Source of the DNA: Sutcliffiella horikoshii
GTDB taxonomy: Bacteria; Bacillota; Bacilli; Bacillales; Bacillaceae_I
Assembly: GCA_001636495.1 (NCBI GenBank)
Contig: KV440964.1
Location: 1,194,666-1,258,665, forward strand
Length of the DNA stretch: 64,000 nt
Direction of reading: 5' to 3'
Below are positions 26,251-34,503 of the stretch, in pieces. Made by a program: the position numbers and the translations under genes. Position 1 is the first letter of the stretch, and each line of letters opens with the position of its first letter. Under the pieces are notes generated by a model. That model was not told where the DNA came from, ran no database searches, and was given only the letters and a program-made list of their open reading frames with translations.

Positions 26251-27002
26251 TGGGCACACTAACCAAACAGGAATTTCGTTTTTTAGAAGAGAGCTGCCGC
26301 TTTGTTGCAGGGGAGGCGCAAGTGGAAGATACAATATCCCTTGGTTCACTTATGGAAAATGGAACGAAATCGTATCTGGAGAAGGTGCAGCATGCCCTAG
26401 GAACAGAGGAGATGGATGTTGCAGCATCCCTGTTGATGAAAAGGCTTGGCTTTCTTGCGGTAAATTGCTTGCTCTCCATGACAGTATTCAATAAAACATT
26501 AAAAGTGGACCCTTCCACCATTTGGATTGATTCGTATGTGGAAAATGACATATGGCTACCAAAGCTTCGCTATACGGAGGTTCAGGCTTTGGAAGCGACA
26601 ACATTTGAAAACCGCGAGGCTTGGAGACAGCATCACTTCTTGGAACTTTTCGGAGGCATTTTTACGCCACTGATCAACCGGATGGCAAAAGTGGCGCAGG
26701 TATCTCGACAAACTTTATGGGAAAATATCATGTTGTACGTGTATTGGATGTACGAGTCAATTGTACCAAAGCTGGAGATGGATGCTCCGTACCAAGAGGA
26801 GGATTTTAACAGTATTCTTAAGGCAGATCCTTCTATTTTCGGGTTAAGAAGAAATCCTGCCGCTACATTCTACAAACCGAAAACTTTTGTGGAAAAGCAT
26901 CAGGCCGAAATTAGAGTGCGGACAACATGCTGCTATTATTATAAAACCAATAGTGAGGGGTCTCGTTGCTCCACCTGTCCATTAGATTGTAATGTGAAAT
27001 AG
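26247..27002 (+). CDS. FhuF-like ferric-siderophore reductase (IucA/IucC C-terminal-like)
   Basis: About 251 residues; the start ATG at 26247 overlaps the ATPase stop codon (ATGA), and a second ATG follows directly. The C-terminus carries a cysteine cluster of the form CC-x10-C-x2-C (TTCCYYY...CSTCPLDC), the [2Fe-2S] signature of FhuF-type reductases. It likely reduces Fe(III) in imported siderophore complexes in the cytoplasm so that the iron is released. Position in the Fur-controlled uptake operon supports this. Confidence 0.85.
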   Translation: MMGTLTKQEFRFLEESCRFVAGEAQVEDTISLGSLMENGTKSYLEKVQHALGTEEMDVAASLLMKRLGFLAVNCLLSMTVFNKTLKVDPSTIWIDSYVENDIWLPKLRYTEVQALEATTFENREAWRQHHFLELFGGIFTPLINRMAKVAQVSRQTLWENIMLYVYWMYESIVPKLEMDAPYQEEDFNSILKADPSIFGLRRNPAATFYKPKTFVEKHQAEIRVRTTCCYYYKTNSEGSRCSTCPLDCNVK

Positions 27003-27045
27003 ACTTCATTATAATGGAACAAAAGCGTAGGGGGGTGTCTGCCTG

Positions 27046-27297
27046 ATGAACGAAAAACTCGGACAGCAATTGGACGGTTTACTGGAAAAATACACAGAGC
27101 TGCTGTTAGGCGAAGCAACCGAGGAGCAAAAGGAAAATGTGAAAGCATGGGTGCTCTATACATACATCGCTAAATCAATGCCGCCGCTTGTGAAGCACTG
27201 GAATGAGCAATACCCAGACGCCAAGCAGGAAATGATGACATTGATTAAAGAAATCAAAGAATTGAATGACACGCACCGCGCGAAAAGCGGGAAGTAA
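27046..27297 (+). CDS. yusU: YusU-like DUF2573 protein
   Basis: An 83-residue, mostly helical, highly charged protein of the DUF2573 family, as far as I recognise it. No signal peptide or membrane segment. In B. subtilis yusU is the neighbour of yusV, and here it is again in the yusV operon, ending it 4 bp before a strong terminator. The start ATG is behind GGGGGTG. Function unknown; a link to iron uptake is inferred only from conserved position. Confidence 0.75.
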   Translation: MNEKLGQQLDGLLEKYTELLLGEATEEQKENVKAWVLYTYIAKSMPPLVKHWNEQYPDAKQEMMTLIKEIKELNDTHRAKSGK

Positions 27298-27300
27298 GGA

Positions 27301-27337
27301 AGAGCCTTGGCTTGCTTGATGCAAGCCAAGGCTTTTT
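27301..27337. terminator. Bidirectional terminator
   Basis: A perfect 13-bp stem (AGCCTTGGCTTGC / GCAAGCCAAGGCT) with a 5-nt loop ends in TTTTTC. It separates the iron operon from the converging lipoprotein gene. Confidence 0.9.
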
Positions 27338-27343
27338 CAATGT

Positions 27344-27988
27344 CTACAAACAAAGGTCTCCATCCTCACTAACACCACGCGAACACCTGTAACGTATTTC
27401 CGCCTTTTCAATGTACCAGAAGTCATTTTCTTTCAGCATCGTCAGTTTAATATCGCTTCCTGCAATGGAATCATCCCTCATACCATAACTCATGATATAG
27501 CCTTCTGCTTTATTTTCATCATCAGTAGCAATTCTCGTGTTGATTTCCCACACATCCACACCTAGTCCCTCGCTGATTTCTGCATCTACCATCCAAGCAT
27601 TCATTAATACACCTGGAGTTTCCCATGTTTGATTTGTTTTCCCTAGCCCCTGATCATATTCTCCATCCCACTCACGCCAATTTGTCACGTCTCTTTCCCA
27701 GCCATTCTCTTCTGCCAAGGAATGATCTATTAGGTAATCCCAAAGTTGTGCATCAACATCTTTCCATAATAGAGGTATTTCGTCTTTGGGAATCATGAGA
27801 AATTCTCCAGGTTCGGTTTCCTCTGTTTTTGGAGAAAGTGTTTCTAGCTCCAATTCTTTATCCTCTAGTTGTGCATAGACTTCTTTTATTTCTTTTTCTA
27901 ACGCTGTGACTTTTTCTTGATGTACCTCTGAATTAGAACATCCGCTGAAAAAAACGCCTACTAAAAGTAGAATAAATATGCGTTTCAC
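27344..27988 (-). CDS. Hypothetical lipoprotein with N-terminal coiled coil
   Basis: A 214-residue protein starting at GTG behind GGGGGGA. A lipoprotein signal ends at FSGC (Cys17). Residues about 22-52 are heptad-like and should form a coiled coil; the rest is an acidic, Trp-rich domain with two Cys near the C-terminus (CSRG, CL end). It should be anchored on the outer face of the cell membrane. I do not recognise the family and assign no function. Confidence 0.75.
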   Translation of the reverse strand: MKRIFILLLVGVFFSGCSNSEVHQEKVTALEKEIKEVYAQLEDKELELETLSPKTEETEPGEFLMIPKDEIPLLWKDVDAQLWDYLIDHSLAEENGWERDVTNWREWDGEYDQGLGKTNQTWETPGVLMNAWMVDAEISEGLGVDVWEINTRIATDDENKAEGYIMSYGMRDDSIAGSDIKLTMLKENDFWYIEKAEIRYRCSRGVSEDGDLCL

Positions 27989-28191
27989 AAAATCCCCCCT
28001 ATACTATTCCTATTAATTTTATCTGTTTAATTTTACCATAAATAACTGGGATTATTTACTTAAATTAGGAAGGGAAGTGTTTTGATAAAGAGGCAGAAGG
28101 GTAGAGGGGAAGATACAATTTTATAGTACACCAAAAAAGATAAAAGCAACGGCACAAGCGCTACCAAGGGCTCATCCCGTCACTTCCTATT

Positions 28192-28527
28192 TTACTGCAT
28201 TCCATTGTTTCCATAAGGAAATTGGTTCGTGTAGCCCTGGAACTGTTGATATTCCTGTTGAAGTTTCGTCTGATCGGCAGGCTCAAGCCCATACCAGCCT
28301 TTTTGGAACATCATATTGTATAGCTCACGCTGACAGTTCTGTGTTTCATTGAAGATTGCAAGCAGATCAGTATAGATTTGCTGGTTGCTTGCTTCATTTA
28401 ATGCTGTGCAATAGGAATCGGTCATGTATTTTTCCGTCGCCAGCATGTCGTTTATAAAGTCTCGTTCATTCATTTGCGGTGTCTTGGCAACCTGAGACTC
28501 CGGGTTCTGAATTTTTTGCTGATTCAT
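28192..28527 (-). CDS. Spore coat protein, CotF family
   Basis: A 111-residue protein with the helical coat-F type domain: MNERDFINDMLATEKYMT, then NETQNCQRELYNMMFQKGWYGLEPAD. The C-terminus is Gln/Tyr-rich, common in coat proteins. It has no signal peptide, as expected for a protein made in the mother cell. It is paired with a second coat-like gene 18 bp upstream on the same strand. B. subtilis has the coat-like gene yusN near fadM, so position is conserved too. Confidence 0.85.
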   Translation of the reverse strand: MNQQKIQNPESQVAKTPQMNERDFINDMLATEKYMTDSYCTALNEASNQQIYTDLLAIFNETQNCQRELYNMMFQKGWYGLEPADQTKLQQEYQQFQGYTNQFPYGNNGMQ

Positions 28528-28545
28528 GTATGGTTCACCTCTTTC

Positions 28546-28833
28546 TTATTGGAGTGGCTGCTGCTGTTGCTGTTGCATTTGATTTTGACCTTGAATGTGC
28601 GTCAGGATCTTCTGGTAATGTCTTTGATGCATCTGACCGGCTTTTTCAATGGCATTCACAATTTCCTGGTCCTGACATTGGCTTGCAAAGAAATGCGCTT
28701 TTTTCATCGCTAGTAAATTCCAGGAAAGCATATCTGCAAAGTACAAGGAATCTTTTGTCGTTACCACGTTTGGCGGCTGAGGGTAGAAGCCTGTCTGCCC
28801 GGTAGTATTTTGCTGTGGTTGTTGCTGTTGCAT
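28546..28833 (-). CDS. Spore coat-like protein (CotF-related, Gln-rich)
   Basis: About 95 residues. The start is taken at 28833, 7 nt after AGGAGG; the codons upstream would read through the ribosome site. Gln-rich ends (runs of up to six Gln) flank a helical core (DSLYFADMLSWNLLAMKKA and the HQRHYQKIL part) similar to the first half of CotF-type domains. Together with the following gene it may form the two halves of a split CotF-like protein. No signal peptide. Confidence 0.8.
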   Translation of the reverse strand: MQQQQPQQNTTGQTGFYPQPPNVVTTKDSLYFADMLSWNLLAMKKAHFFASQCQDQEIVNAIEKAGQMHQRHYQKILTHIQGQNQMQQQQQQPLQ

Positions 28834-28982
28834 ACAACGACCTCCTATCATAATCTATCAAATGTAGAGTAACCTTCTCGCAGGAAATTATGTATGAATC
28901 GGGAAAATCATCTCTCCCGGAATGTCTGAAAAATTGACAACAATCTTCACTATTTCCCGACAAATAATTTGTATTCAAATTT

Positions 28983-29042
28983 TTGAAAAGATGATAAAAT
29001 GAGGGTGTAATTTTATTTTTGCACTCAATGAAAGCGTTTACT
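28983..29042 (+). promoter_or_regulatory. fadM promoter with downstream cre site
   Basis: TTGAAA (28983-28988), 17-bp spacer, TGTAAT (29006-29011). TGAAAGCGTTTACT at 29029-29042 matches 13 of 14 cre positions and lies about 10-25 bp after the expected start, a place where CcpA blocks transcription. Confidence 0.65.
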
Positions 29043-29109
29043 ATAAAAAGCTCAAAATAGCACATAGCAATCGGAGAGGGACACCAAGATAAGCGGGAGG
29101 AATAACAAC

Positions 29110-30027
29110 ATGGAACAAGTAATGCGCAATACATTTTTATATTTATCCAAAAATAAGGCATTAACAAAAATGGCAAGGAAATATGGTTTGCGCTTCGGTG
29201 CAGGTAGGTTTGTTGCAGGTGAAAGGATTGATCAGGCAGTAAAGTGTATCCAGGAGCTGAACCAAAAAGATCTTTGTGTAACGATTGACTATTTGGGTGA
29301 ATTTATTGATACGGAAGAAGAAGCGAATGAAATGGCGGACAACTCCATTGAAGCCATTCGTGCAATCGGTACGGAAAACCTTGATTCCCAATTGTCTTTG
29401 AAAATGACTTCCATGGGCCTTGATATCTCTGAAGAAGTTGTGATGCGAAACATGCGCCGAATTCTTGATGCAGCAAAAGAATACGGTGTGTTCGTTACGA
29501 TTGACATGGAAGATTACTCCCGTTGCGGAAAAACAATTGAAGTGTTCAAAAAGCTGAGAGAAGACTACGATAATGTCGGAACGGTAATCCAGTCCTACTT
29601 ATATCGTACAGTGAAAGACATGGAAGATCTCAATCAATACAGTCCTAACCTTCGTCTTGTAAAAGGGGCATACAAGGAATCCCCTGAAGTTGCCTTTCCA
29701 GAAAAGAAGGACGTGGATAACAATTTCAAAAAAATCATCGAGATGCACCTGCTGAACGGGAATTACACGGCAGTTGCAACCCATGACGATGCAATGATTG
29801 AATACACAAAAGATCTAGTGAAAAAGCATGGCATTTCTAACGACCAATTCGAATTCCAAATGCTATACGGAATTCGCCCGGAACGTCAGTTGGAGCTTGT
29901 GAAGGAAGGCTATAAAATGCGCGTGTACGTTCCATATGGCACCGACTGGTACGGATATTTCATGCGCCGTCTCGCAGAACGCCCAGCAAACGTAGCTTTT
30001 GTATTGAAAGGGATTATAAAGAAATAA
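29110..30027 (+). CDS. fadM: Proline dehydrogenase (FadM/YusM-like)
   Basis: A 305-residue FAD-dependent enzyme of the proline dehydrogenase (PRODH) TIM-barrel family. LVKGAYKE and the C-terminal RPERQLELVKEGYKMRVYVPYGTDW region with RRLAER near the end are the usual substrate-binding signatures. It oxidises L-proline to pyrroline-5-carboxylate and passes electrons to the membrane quinone pool. The gene corresponds to B. subtilis fadM (yusM), which sits beside fadNAE as here. It is separated from fadN by its own terminator and a minus-strand small gene, so the two are not simply one operon here. Start ATG behind GGGAGG. Confidence 0.9.
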   Translation: MEQVMRNTFLYLSKNKALTKMARKYGLRFGAGRFVAGERIDQAVKCIQELNQKDLCVTIDYLGEFIDTEEEANEMADNSIEAIRAIGTENLDSQLSLKMTSMGLDISEEVVMRNMRRILDAAKEYGVFVTIDMEDYSRCGKTIEVFKKLREDYDNVGTVIQSYLYRTVKDMEDLNQYSPNLRLVKGAYKESPEVAFPEKKDVDNNFKKIIEMHLLNGNYTAVATHDDAMIEYTKDLVKKHGISNDQFEFQMLYGIRPERQLELVKEGYKMRVYVPYGTDWYGYFMRRLAERPANVAFVLKGIIKK

Positions 30028-30058
30028 ACAAAGAGCGTGCGACCTGCACGCTCTTTGC
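30028..30058. terminator. Terminator-like hairpin after fadM
   Basis: A perfect 11-bp stem AAAGAGCGTGC / GCACGCTCTTT with a 5-nt loop. The T run is contained in the stem end. It can act in both directions, also for the small gene on the minus strand. Confidence 0.75.
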
Positions 30059-30116
30059 TTATGGTTTAAGGGTAAAATGTAGAAACCTTGTTGATTGCAG
30101 TGGAAGGCGCAAAATT

Positions 30117-30263
30117 TCAGTCTTCCATGTTCTGTTTTCCGTACTGTTGGTTGTTGCTCGTCTTTTTCCCGCGGTAGTCCATTTCCACCGTAGGACCTGC
30201 ATTTCCTTTTACACTTGCAGCACTTTTAGCTGCATGAGAAGGCTGTTTTTTCATTTTTGCCAT
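30117..30263 (-). CDS. yuzL: YuzL-like small protein (48 aa)
   Basis: The minus strand has GGAGGTGAG 5 nt before an ATG at 30263 and a 48-codon frame ending TGA at 30117. The peptide begins MAKMKKQPSHAAKSAASV, is lysine-rich and basic, and ends GKQNMED. Small YuzL proteins are encoded next to fadM/fadN in Bacillus, so both start pattern and position agree. Length is below common gene-finding cut-offs. Function unknown. Confidence 0.8.
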   Translation of the reverse strand: MAKMKKQPSHAAKSAASVKGNAGPTVEMDYRGKKTSNNQQYGKQNMED

Positions 30264-30355
30264 GATGTCTCACCTCCACAACTACATTTTTCCCTCACCA
30301 AAATGCAACATGCAACGAACATCACAAAATAATATGGTAAATTCGCATTTATTTA

Positions 30356-30449
30356 TTGCGAAAATTTTCAAAATACTTTATAGTTAAACCAAAGGAACTC
30401 TTGTAAAGGAGATATTTTTTTGAGGTAAAAATGAATGAGCATTCATTCA
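30356..30449 (+). promoter_or_regulatory. fadNAE promoter with perfect FadR operator
   Basis: TTGCGA (30356-30361), 17-bp spacer, TATAGT (30379-30384). Downstream at 30432-30449 lies TGAATGAGCATTCATTCA, a perfect 7-4-7 inverted repeat matching the Bacillus FadR box. Long-chain acyl-CoA is known to release FadR, so the operon should be induced by fatty acids. Confidence 0.88.
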
Positions 30450-30496
30450 AAAAATTAATACTAACTTATAAAACCAACTATCAAGGGGGAGGAAGA

Positions 30497-32881
30497 ATGA
30501 AACAAAGTATTAAAAAGGCTGCTGTAATAGGATCTGGAGTTATGGGATCCGGTATCGCCGCACATTTAGCAAACGTTGGCATTCCTACAATCTTGTTAGA
30601 TATCGTTCCTAACAAATTAACGAGTGAAGAAGAACAAAAGGGCTTAACACTCTCTGATAAAGCAATCCGAAACAAATATACAAACTCAGCATTACAAAAA
30701 CTATTAAAGCAAAAACCGGCACCACTTACATCCAAATCTAATCTTGCACTAATTGAAGCTGGAAATCTGGAAGATGATTTAGCCAAGATTGCGGATTGTG
30801 ACTGGGTAATCGAAGTAATCGTCGAGAACCTCGAAATCAAAAAGCAACTCTTTGAAAAGGTGGATGCACACCGAAAGCCTGGAAGCATCATCAGTTCCAA
30901 TACATCCGGTATTTCCATTGAGGCGATGGCAGAAGGACGCTCTGAAGATTTCAAAAAGAACTTCCTTGGAACTCACTTCTTTAACCCGCCGCGTTATTTG
31001 AAATTACTCGAAGTGATCCCAACTAAAGACACAAGTCCTGAGGTTGTCAGCTTCATAAAGACGTTCGGTGAAGATGTATTAGGAAAAGGCATCGTACTTG
31101 CAAAAGATACGCCAAACTTCATTGCCAACCGCATTGGAACGTATGGTTTACTTGTAACAGTTAATGAAATGCTTGAGGGCGGATATAGTGTCGGAGAAGT
31201 GGATTCTGTTACTGGTCCTGCAATCGGCAGACCGAAGAGTGCGACATTCCGTACACTAGACGTAGTAGGATTAGATACATTCATCCATGTTGCTAACAAT
31301 GTTTACGAAAAAGTGGAAGGCAAGGAACAAGAAGTATTCCGCATTCCAGATTTCATGAACAAGATGAAAGAAAAAGGCTGGTTGGGTTCCAAGTCAGGTC
31401 AAGGCTTCTTCCTAAAACAAGGAAAAGAAATCCTGGAACTTAATCCTGAAACATTGGATTATGACGCACGCAAAAAATTAAAAACTCCTGCGTTGGAAAT
31501 GAGCAAACAAGCAAAAGGCTACAGCAATAAAATGAAAGCGCTTGTATATGCTGATGACCGCGCTGGAAATCTGATCTGGAGCATTCTTGCACCAGTGTTG
31601 AGTTATTCCGCTGAGTTACTTGATGAGATCGCCGATGATATCGTGGCAATTGACCAAGCGATGAAATGGGGCTTCGGTTGGGACCATGGACCATTTGAAA
31701 CATGGGATGCGATCGGCCTAGAAGAGTCGGTTCTGAAAATGAAAGAAGATGGAATCACTGTTCCAAAATGGGTGGACGAAATGTTAGCGAATGGCCACCG
31801 TTCTTTCTACAAAAAAGATGGCGGAACAACAATGTTTTATGACAACGGGGCTTACAAAGCACTAGAAGTAAACCCGAAAGTTATACACCTAAAAACACTC
31901 AAAGAAACAAAAGGTGTTATCAAGAAAAACTCAGGTGCAAGCTTAATCGATCTTGGAGACGATGTAGCATTACTTGAATTCCAATCTCCAAACAACGCGA
32001 TTGGCCTTGATATTATCCAGATGGTGAACTACGCGCTTGAAGAAGTGGATAAGAACTACAAAGGACTTGTAATCGGGAACCAAGGCAAGAACTTCTGCGT
32101 AGGTGCAAACCTAGCAATGATCCTGATGGAAGCACAAGATGACAATTATTTTGAAATTGAAATGGTTGTAAAGCACTTCCAACAAGCCATGATGAATATT
32201 AAATATAGCTCCAAACCGGTAATGGCAGCGCCATTTGGCATGACACTCGGAGGAGGAACGGAAATCTGCTTACCAACAAGTCAACTGCAGGCGTCCAGTG
32301 AATCGTATATGGGTCTTGTGGAAGTTGGTGTCGGTTTGATCCCTGGTGGAGGGGGAAATAAAGAGCTTTACATGAAGCACTTAAACAGCATGCCACAAGG
32401 ACTTGAATATGACCTGCAAAAGGTTGCGAACAAAGTATTCGAACAAATCGCGACTGCCAAAGTCTCGACTTCAGCTGCGGAAGCGAGAGACCTGCACTTG
32501 CTGAATAACAAAGATCAAATTAGCTTCAACGGCGACCACTTAATCCATGACGCGAAGCAGGCGGTTACAAGCCTCTATGATGCAGGCTATACCGCACCTG
32601 TTCGCAGAAAAGTCCCTGTGGTTGGTGAAACAGGCTATGCAACATTGATGCTAGGTGCCCACAACATGCACTATTCCGGATTCATTTCCGAGCACGACCT
32701 GAAGATTGCCAAGAAACTTGCGCATGTTATCGCAGGCGGAAATGTACCGTTCGGAACGGAAGTGGATGAACAGTACCTACTAGACCTTGAGCGTGAAGCA
32801 TTCCTAAGCCTTGTTGGAGAAGCAAAATCCCAACAACGCATGCAACACATGCTAGTAAAAGGAAAACCATTGCGTAACTAA
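30497..32881 (+). CDS. fadN: 3-hydroxyacyl-CoA dehydrogenase / enoyl-CoA hydratase (FadN)
   Basis: A 794-residue bifunctional beta-oxidation enzyme, close to the 789 of B. subtilis FadN. The N-terminal NAD-binding motif GSGVMGSGIAAHLA is at about residue 12, followed by hydroxyacyl-CoA dehydrogenase domains with SNTSGI and HFFNPP, then a C-terminal crotonase-type domain (PFGMTLGGGTEICL). It hydrates enoyl-CoA and oxidises the 3-hydroxyacyl-CoA. The start ATG at 30497 follows GGGGGAGG; an ATG at 30431 lies inside the FadR operator and is rejected. The structured repeat copy 4 separates it from fadA. Confidence 0.95.
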   Translation: MKQSIKKAAVIGSGVMGSGIAAHLANVGIPTILLDIVPNKLTSEEEQKGLTLSDKAIRNKYTNSALQKLLKQKPAPLTSKSNLALIEAGNLEDDLAKIADCDWVIEVIVENLEIKKQLFEKVDAHRKPGSIISSNTSGISIEAMAEGRSEDFKKNFLGTHFFNPPRYLKLLEVIPTKDTSPEVVSFIKTFGEDVLGKGIVLAKDTPNFIANRIGTYGLLVTVNEMLEGGYSVGEVDSVTGPAIGRPKSATFRTLDVVGLDTFIHVANNVYEKVEGKEQEVFRIPDFMNKMKEKGWLGSKSGQGFFLKQGKEILELNPETLDYDARKKLKTPALEMSKQAKGYSNKMKALVYADDRAGNLIWSILAPVLSYSAELLDEIADDIVAIDQAMKWGFGWDHGPFETWDAIGLEESVLKMKEDGITVPKWVDEMLANGHRSFYKKDGGTTMFYDNGAYKALEVNPKVIHLKTLKETKGVIKKNSGASLIDLGDDVALLEFQSPNNAIGLDIIQMVNYALEEVDKNYKGLVIGNQGKNFCVGANLAMILMEAQDDNYFEIEMVVKHFQQAMMNIKYSSKPVMAAPFGMTLGGGTEICLPTSQLQASSESYMGLVEVGVGLIPGGGGNKELYMKHLNSMPQGLEYDLQKVANKVFEQIATAKVSTSAAEARDLHLLNNKDQISFNGDHLIHDAKQAVTSLYDAGYTAPVRRKVPVVGETGYATLMLGAHNMHYSGFISEHDLKIAKKLAHVIAGGNVPFGTEVDEQYLLDLEREAFLSLVGEAKSQQRMQHMLVKGKPLRN

Positions 32882-32911
32882 ACTATTTTATTAAGTTAAA
32901 TAAATTTCCTA

Positions 32912-33038
32912 GCTGTTGATTGGAGCAAAAGGCGAAGACTCCTGAGGGAGATAGCGCTAGGTGGAGACCCCGCAGGCTTGCCGAGGAGGCTCCAGCAGCG
33001 CCCCTAGGAAAGCGTAGCCATTTGCGGAAATCAACAGC
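32912..33038 (+). repeat. Structured interspersed repeat, copy 4 (fadN-fadA)
   Basis: A full-length copy inside the fad operon. Outer arms GCTGTTGATT / AATCAACAGC are perfect; then AAAGGC / GCCATTT-type pairing, and inner stems GCGCT / AGCGC and TGGAG / CTCCA. The last pair replaces CTTGAG / CTCAAG of other copies on both sides, so pairing is kept. Confidence 0.88.
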
Positions 33039-33093
33039 GGTGTTAAAAGCAGAATTAAATCTACTAAACTACTAGAAAAGCGAGGGGAGCAAT

Positions 33094-34272
33094 TTGAAAG
33101 AAGCGGTAATTGTTGCTGGTGCTAGAACACCAGTCGGAAGATCAAGAAAAGGATCACTAGCTACAGTTCGACCAGATGATCTAGGGGCATTAGTAGTAAA
33201 AGAAACATTAAAAAGAGCAGGCAATTATGATGGTCCAATCGATGACCTGATTTTCGGTTGCGCGATGCCAGAAGCAGAACAAGGGCTGAACATGGCAAGA
33301 AACATTGGAGGTTTAGCTGGACTCCCATCAAGTGTACCTGCCATTACAATAAATAGATATTGTTCTTCAGGCTTACAAACCATTGCCTATGCGGCAGAAC
33401 GAATCATGCTTGGACATTCTGAATCCATCATCGCGGGTGGAGCAGAATCCATGAGCATGGTACCAATGGTGGGCCACACAGTTCGACCAAATGCTAGACT
33501 TGTTGATTCCGCACCAGAATACTACATGGGAATGGGCCATACAGCAGAACAAGTAGCAAAGAAATACGGTGTAAGCCGTGAGGACCAAGATGCATTCGCC
33601 GTTCGCAGTCATGAGCGCGCTGCAAGAGCGATCCAAGAAGGTAAGTTTGTGGATGAAATCGTACCTGTGGATGTAACACTTCGCAAAGTTGGATCAAACC
33701 ACAAATTGCAAGAGTCCAGCTTTACTTTCAGCCAGGACGAAGGAGTCAGAGCTGGTACTTCCATGGAAGTATTGAGCAAACTTCGCCCGGCATTTAATGT
33801 AAAAGGTTCCGTAACAGCCGGGAACTCCTCCCAAACAAGTGACGGAGCAGCATCTGTCCTTGTGATGGAAAGAGAAAGAGCGGAAGCACTTGGACTAAAA
33901 CCAATCGCTAAATTCCGATCCTTCGCAGTAGGCGGCGTACCACCAGAAGTAATGGGAATCGGCCCGGTAGTCGCAATTCCTAAAGCACTTAAACTGGCAG
34001 GCTTGGAACTTTCCGATATCGGCTTACTGGAGTTAAACGAAGCCTTCGCATCCCAAGCAATCCAAGTCATGCGCGAACTAGGTCTTGATGAAGACAAAGT
34101 GAACGTTAATGGCGGGGCAATTGCTCTCGGACACCCACTTGGATGCACAGGTTCCAAACTGACCCTGACCCTCCTACACGAAATGCAACGCCGCAACGAA
34201 CAATTCGGTATCGTCAGCATGTGTATCGGCGGCGGAATGGGCGCAGCAGGCGTATTCGAACTACTGGCTTAA
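33094..34272 (+). CDS. fadA: Acetyl-CoA acyltransferase (thiolase, FadA)
   Basis: A 392-residue thiolase (B. subtilis FadA has 391). Cys90 in NRYCSSG is the acyl-accepting residue; GHPLGCTG and the C-terminal CIGGGMG carry the His and second Cys. It cleaves 3-ketoacyl-CoA to acetyl-CoA and a shortened acyl-CoA. The start is TTG at 33094, seven bases after GAGGGGAG; the sequence there (KEAVIVAGARTPVG) is the family's normal N-terminus. It is the second gene of the FadR-controlled operon. Confidence 0.95.
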   Translation: MKEAVIVAGARTPVGRSRKGSLATVRPDDLGALVVKETLKRAGNYDGPIDDLIFGCAMPEAEQGLNMARNIGGLAGLPSSVPAITINRYCSSGLQTIAYAAERIMLGHSESIIAGGAESMSMVPMVGHTVRPNARLVDSAPEYYMGMGHTAEQVAKKYGVSREDQDAFAVRSHERAARAIQEGKFVDEIVPVDVTLRKVGSNHKLQESSFTFSQDEGVRAGTSMEVLSKLRPAFNVKGSVTAGNSSQTSDGAASVLVMERERAEALGLKPIAKFRSFAVGGVPPEVMGIGPVVAIPKALKLAGLELSDIGLLELNEAFASQAIQVMRELGLDEDKVNVNGGAIALGHPLGCTGSKLTLTLLHEMQRRNEQFGIVSMCIGGGMGAAGVFELLA

Positions 34273-34321
34273 ATAGAATGTTTATAAAAGTTGAATAGAT
34301 ATGTTATTAAAATGTGATTTC

Positions 34322-34452
34322 CCCTGTTGACTGAAGTGCAGGGAGTTCGACTCCGGCGGGAGGTAGCGGTAGACTTGAGACCCCGCAGCGAAGCGAGGAG
34401 GCTCAAGCACCGCCCCGCGGAAAGCGAACACCCGGAACGGAAGTCAACAGGG
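34322..34452 (+). repeat. Structured interspersed repeat, copy 5 (fadA-fadE)
   Basis: A full-length copy. Outer arms CCCTGTTGACT / AGTCAACAGGG, second stem GGG..TTCG / CGAA..CCC, inner stems GCGGT / ACCGC and CTTGAG / CTCAAG. It lies between fadA and fadE in the direction of transcription. Confidence 0.88.
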
Positions 34453-34503
34453 AGTTAACCAGAAACCAAATGTTTTTTAATAACCACTCGGGAGGAAAAC
34501 AAA

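Noticed and set aside
28646-29176. A 176-codon minus-strand frame over the coat gene and the fadM start
   Set aside because: It overlaps the second coat gene in another frame and the fadM promoter; no homology recognised.
30431-30496. N-terminal extension of fadN from the ATG at 30431
   Set aside because: That ATG lies inside the FadR operator and lacks a ribosome site; 30497 gives the normal family N-terminus.
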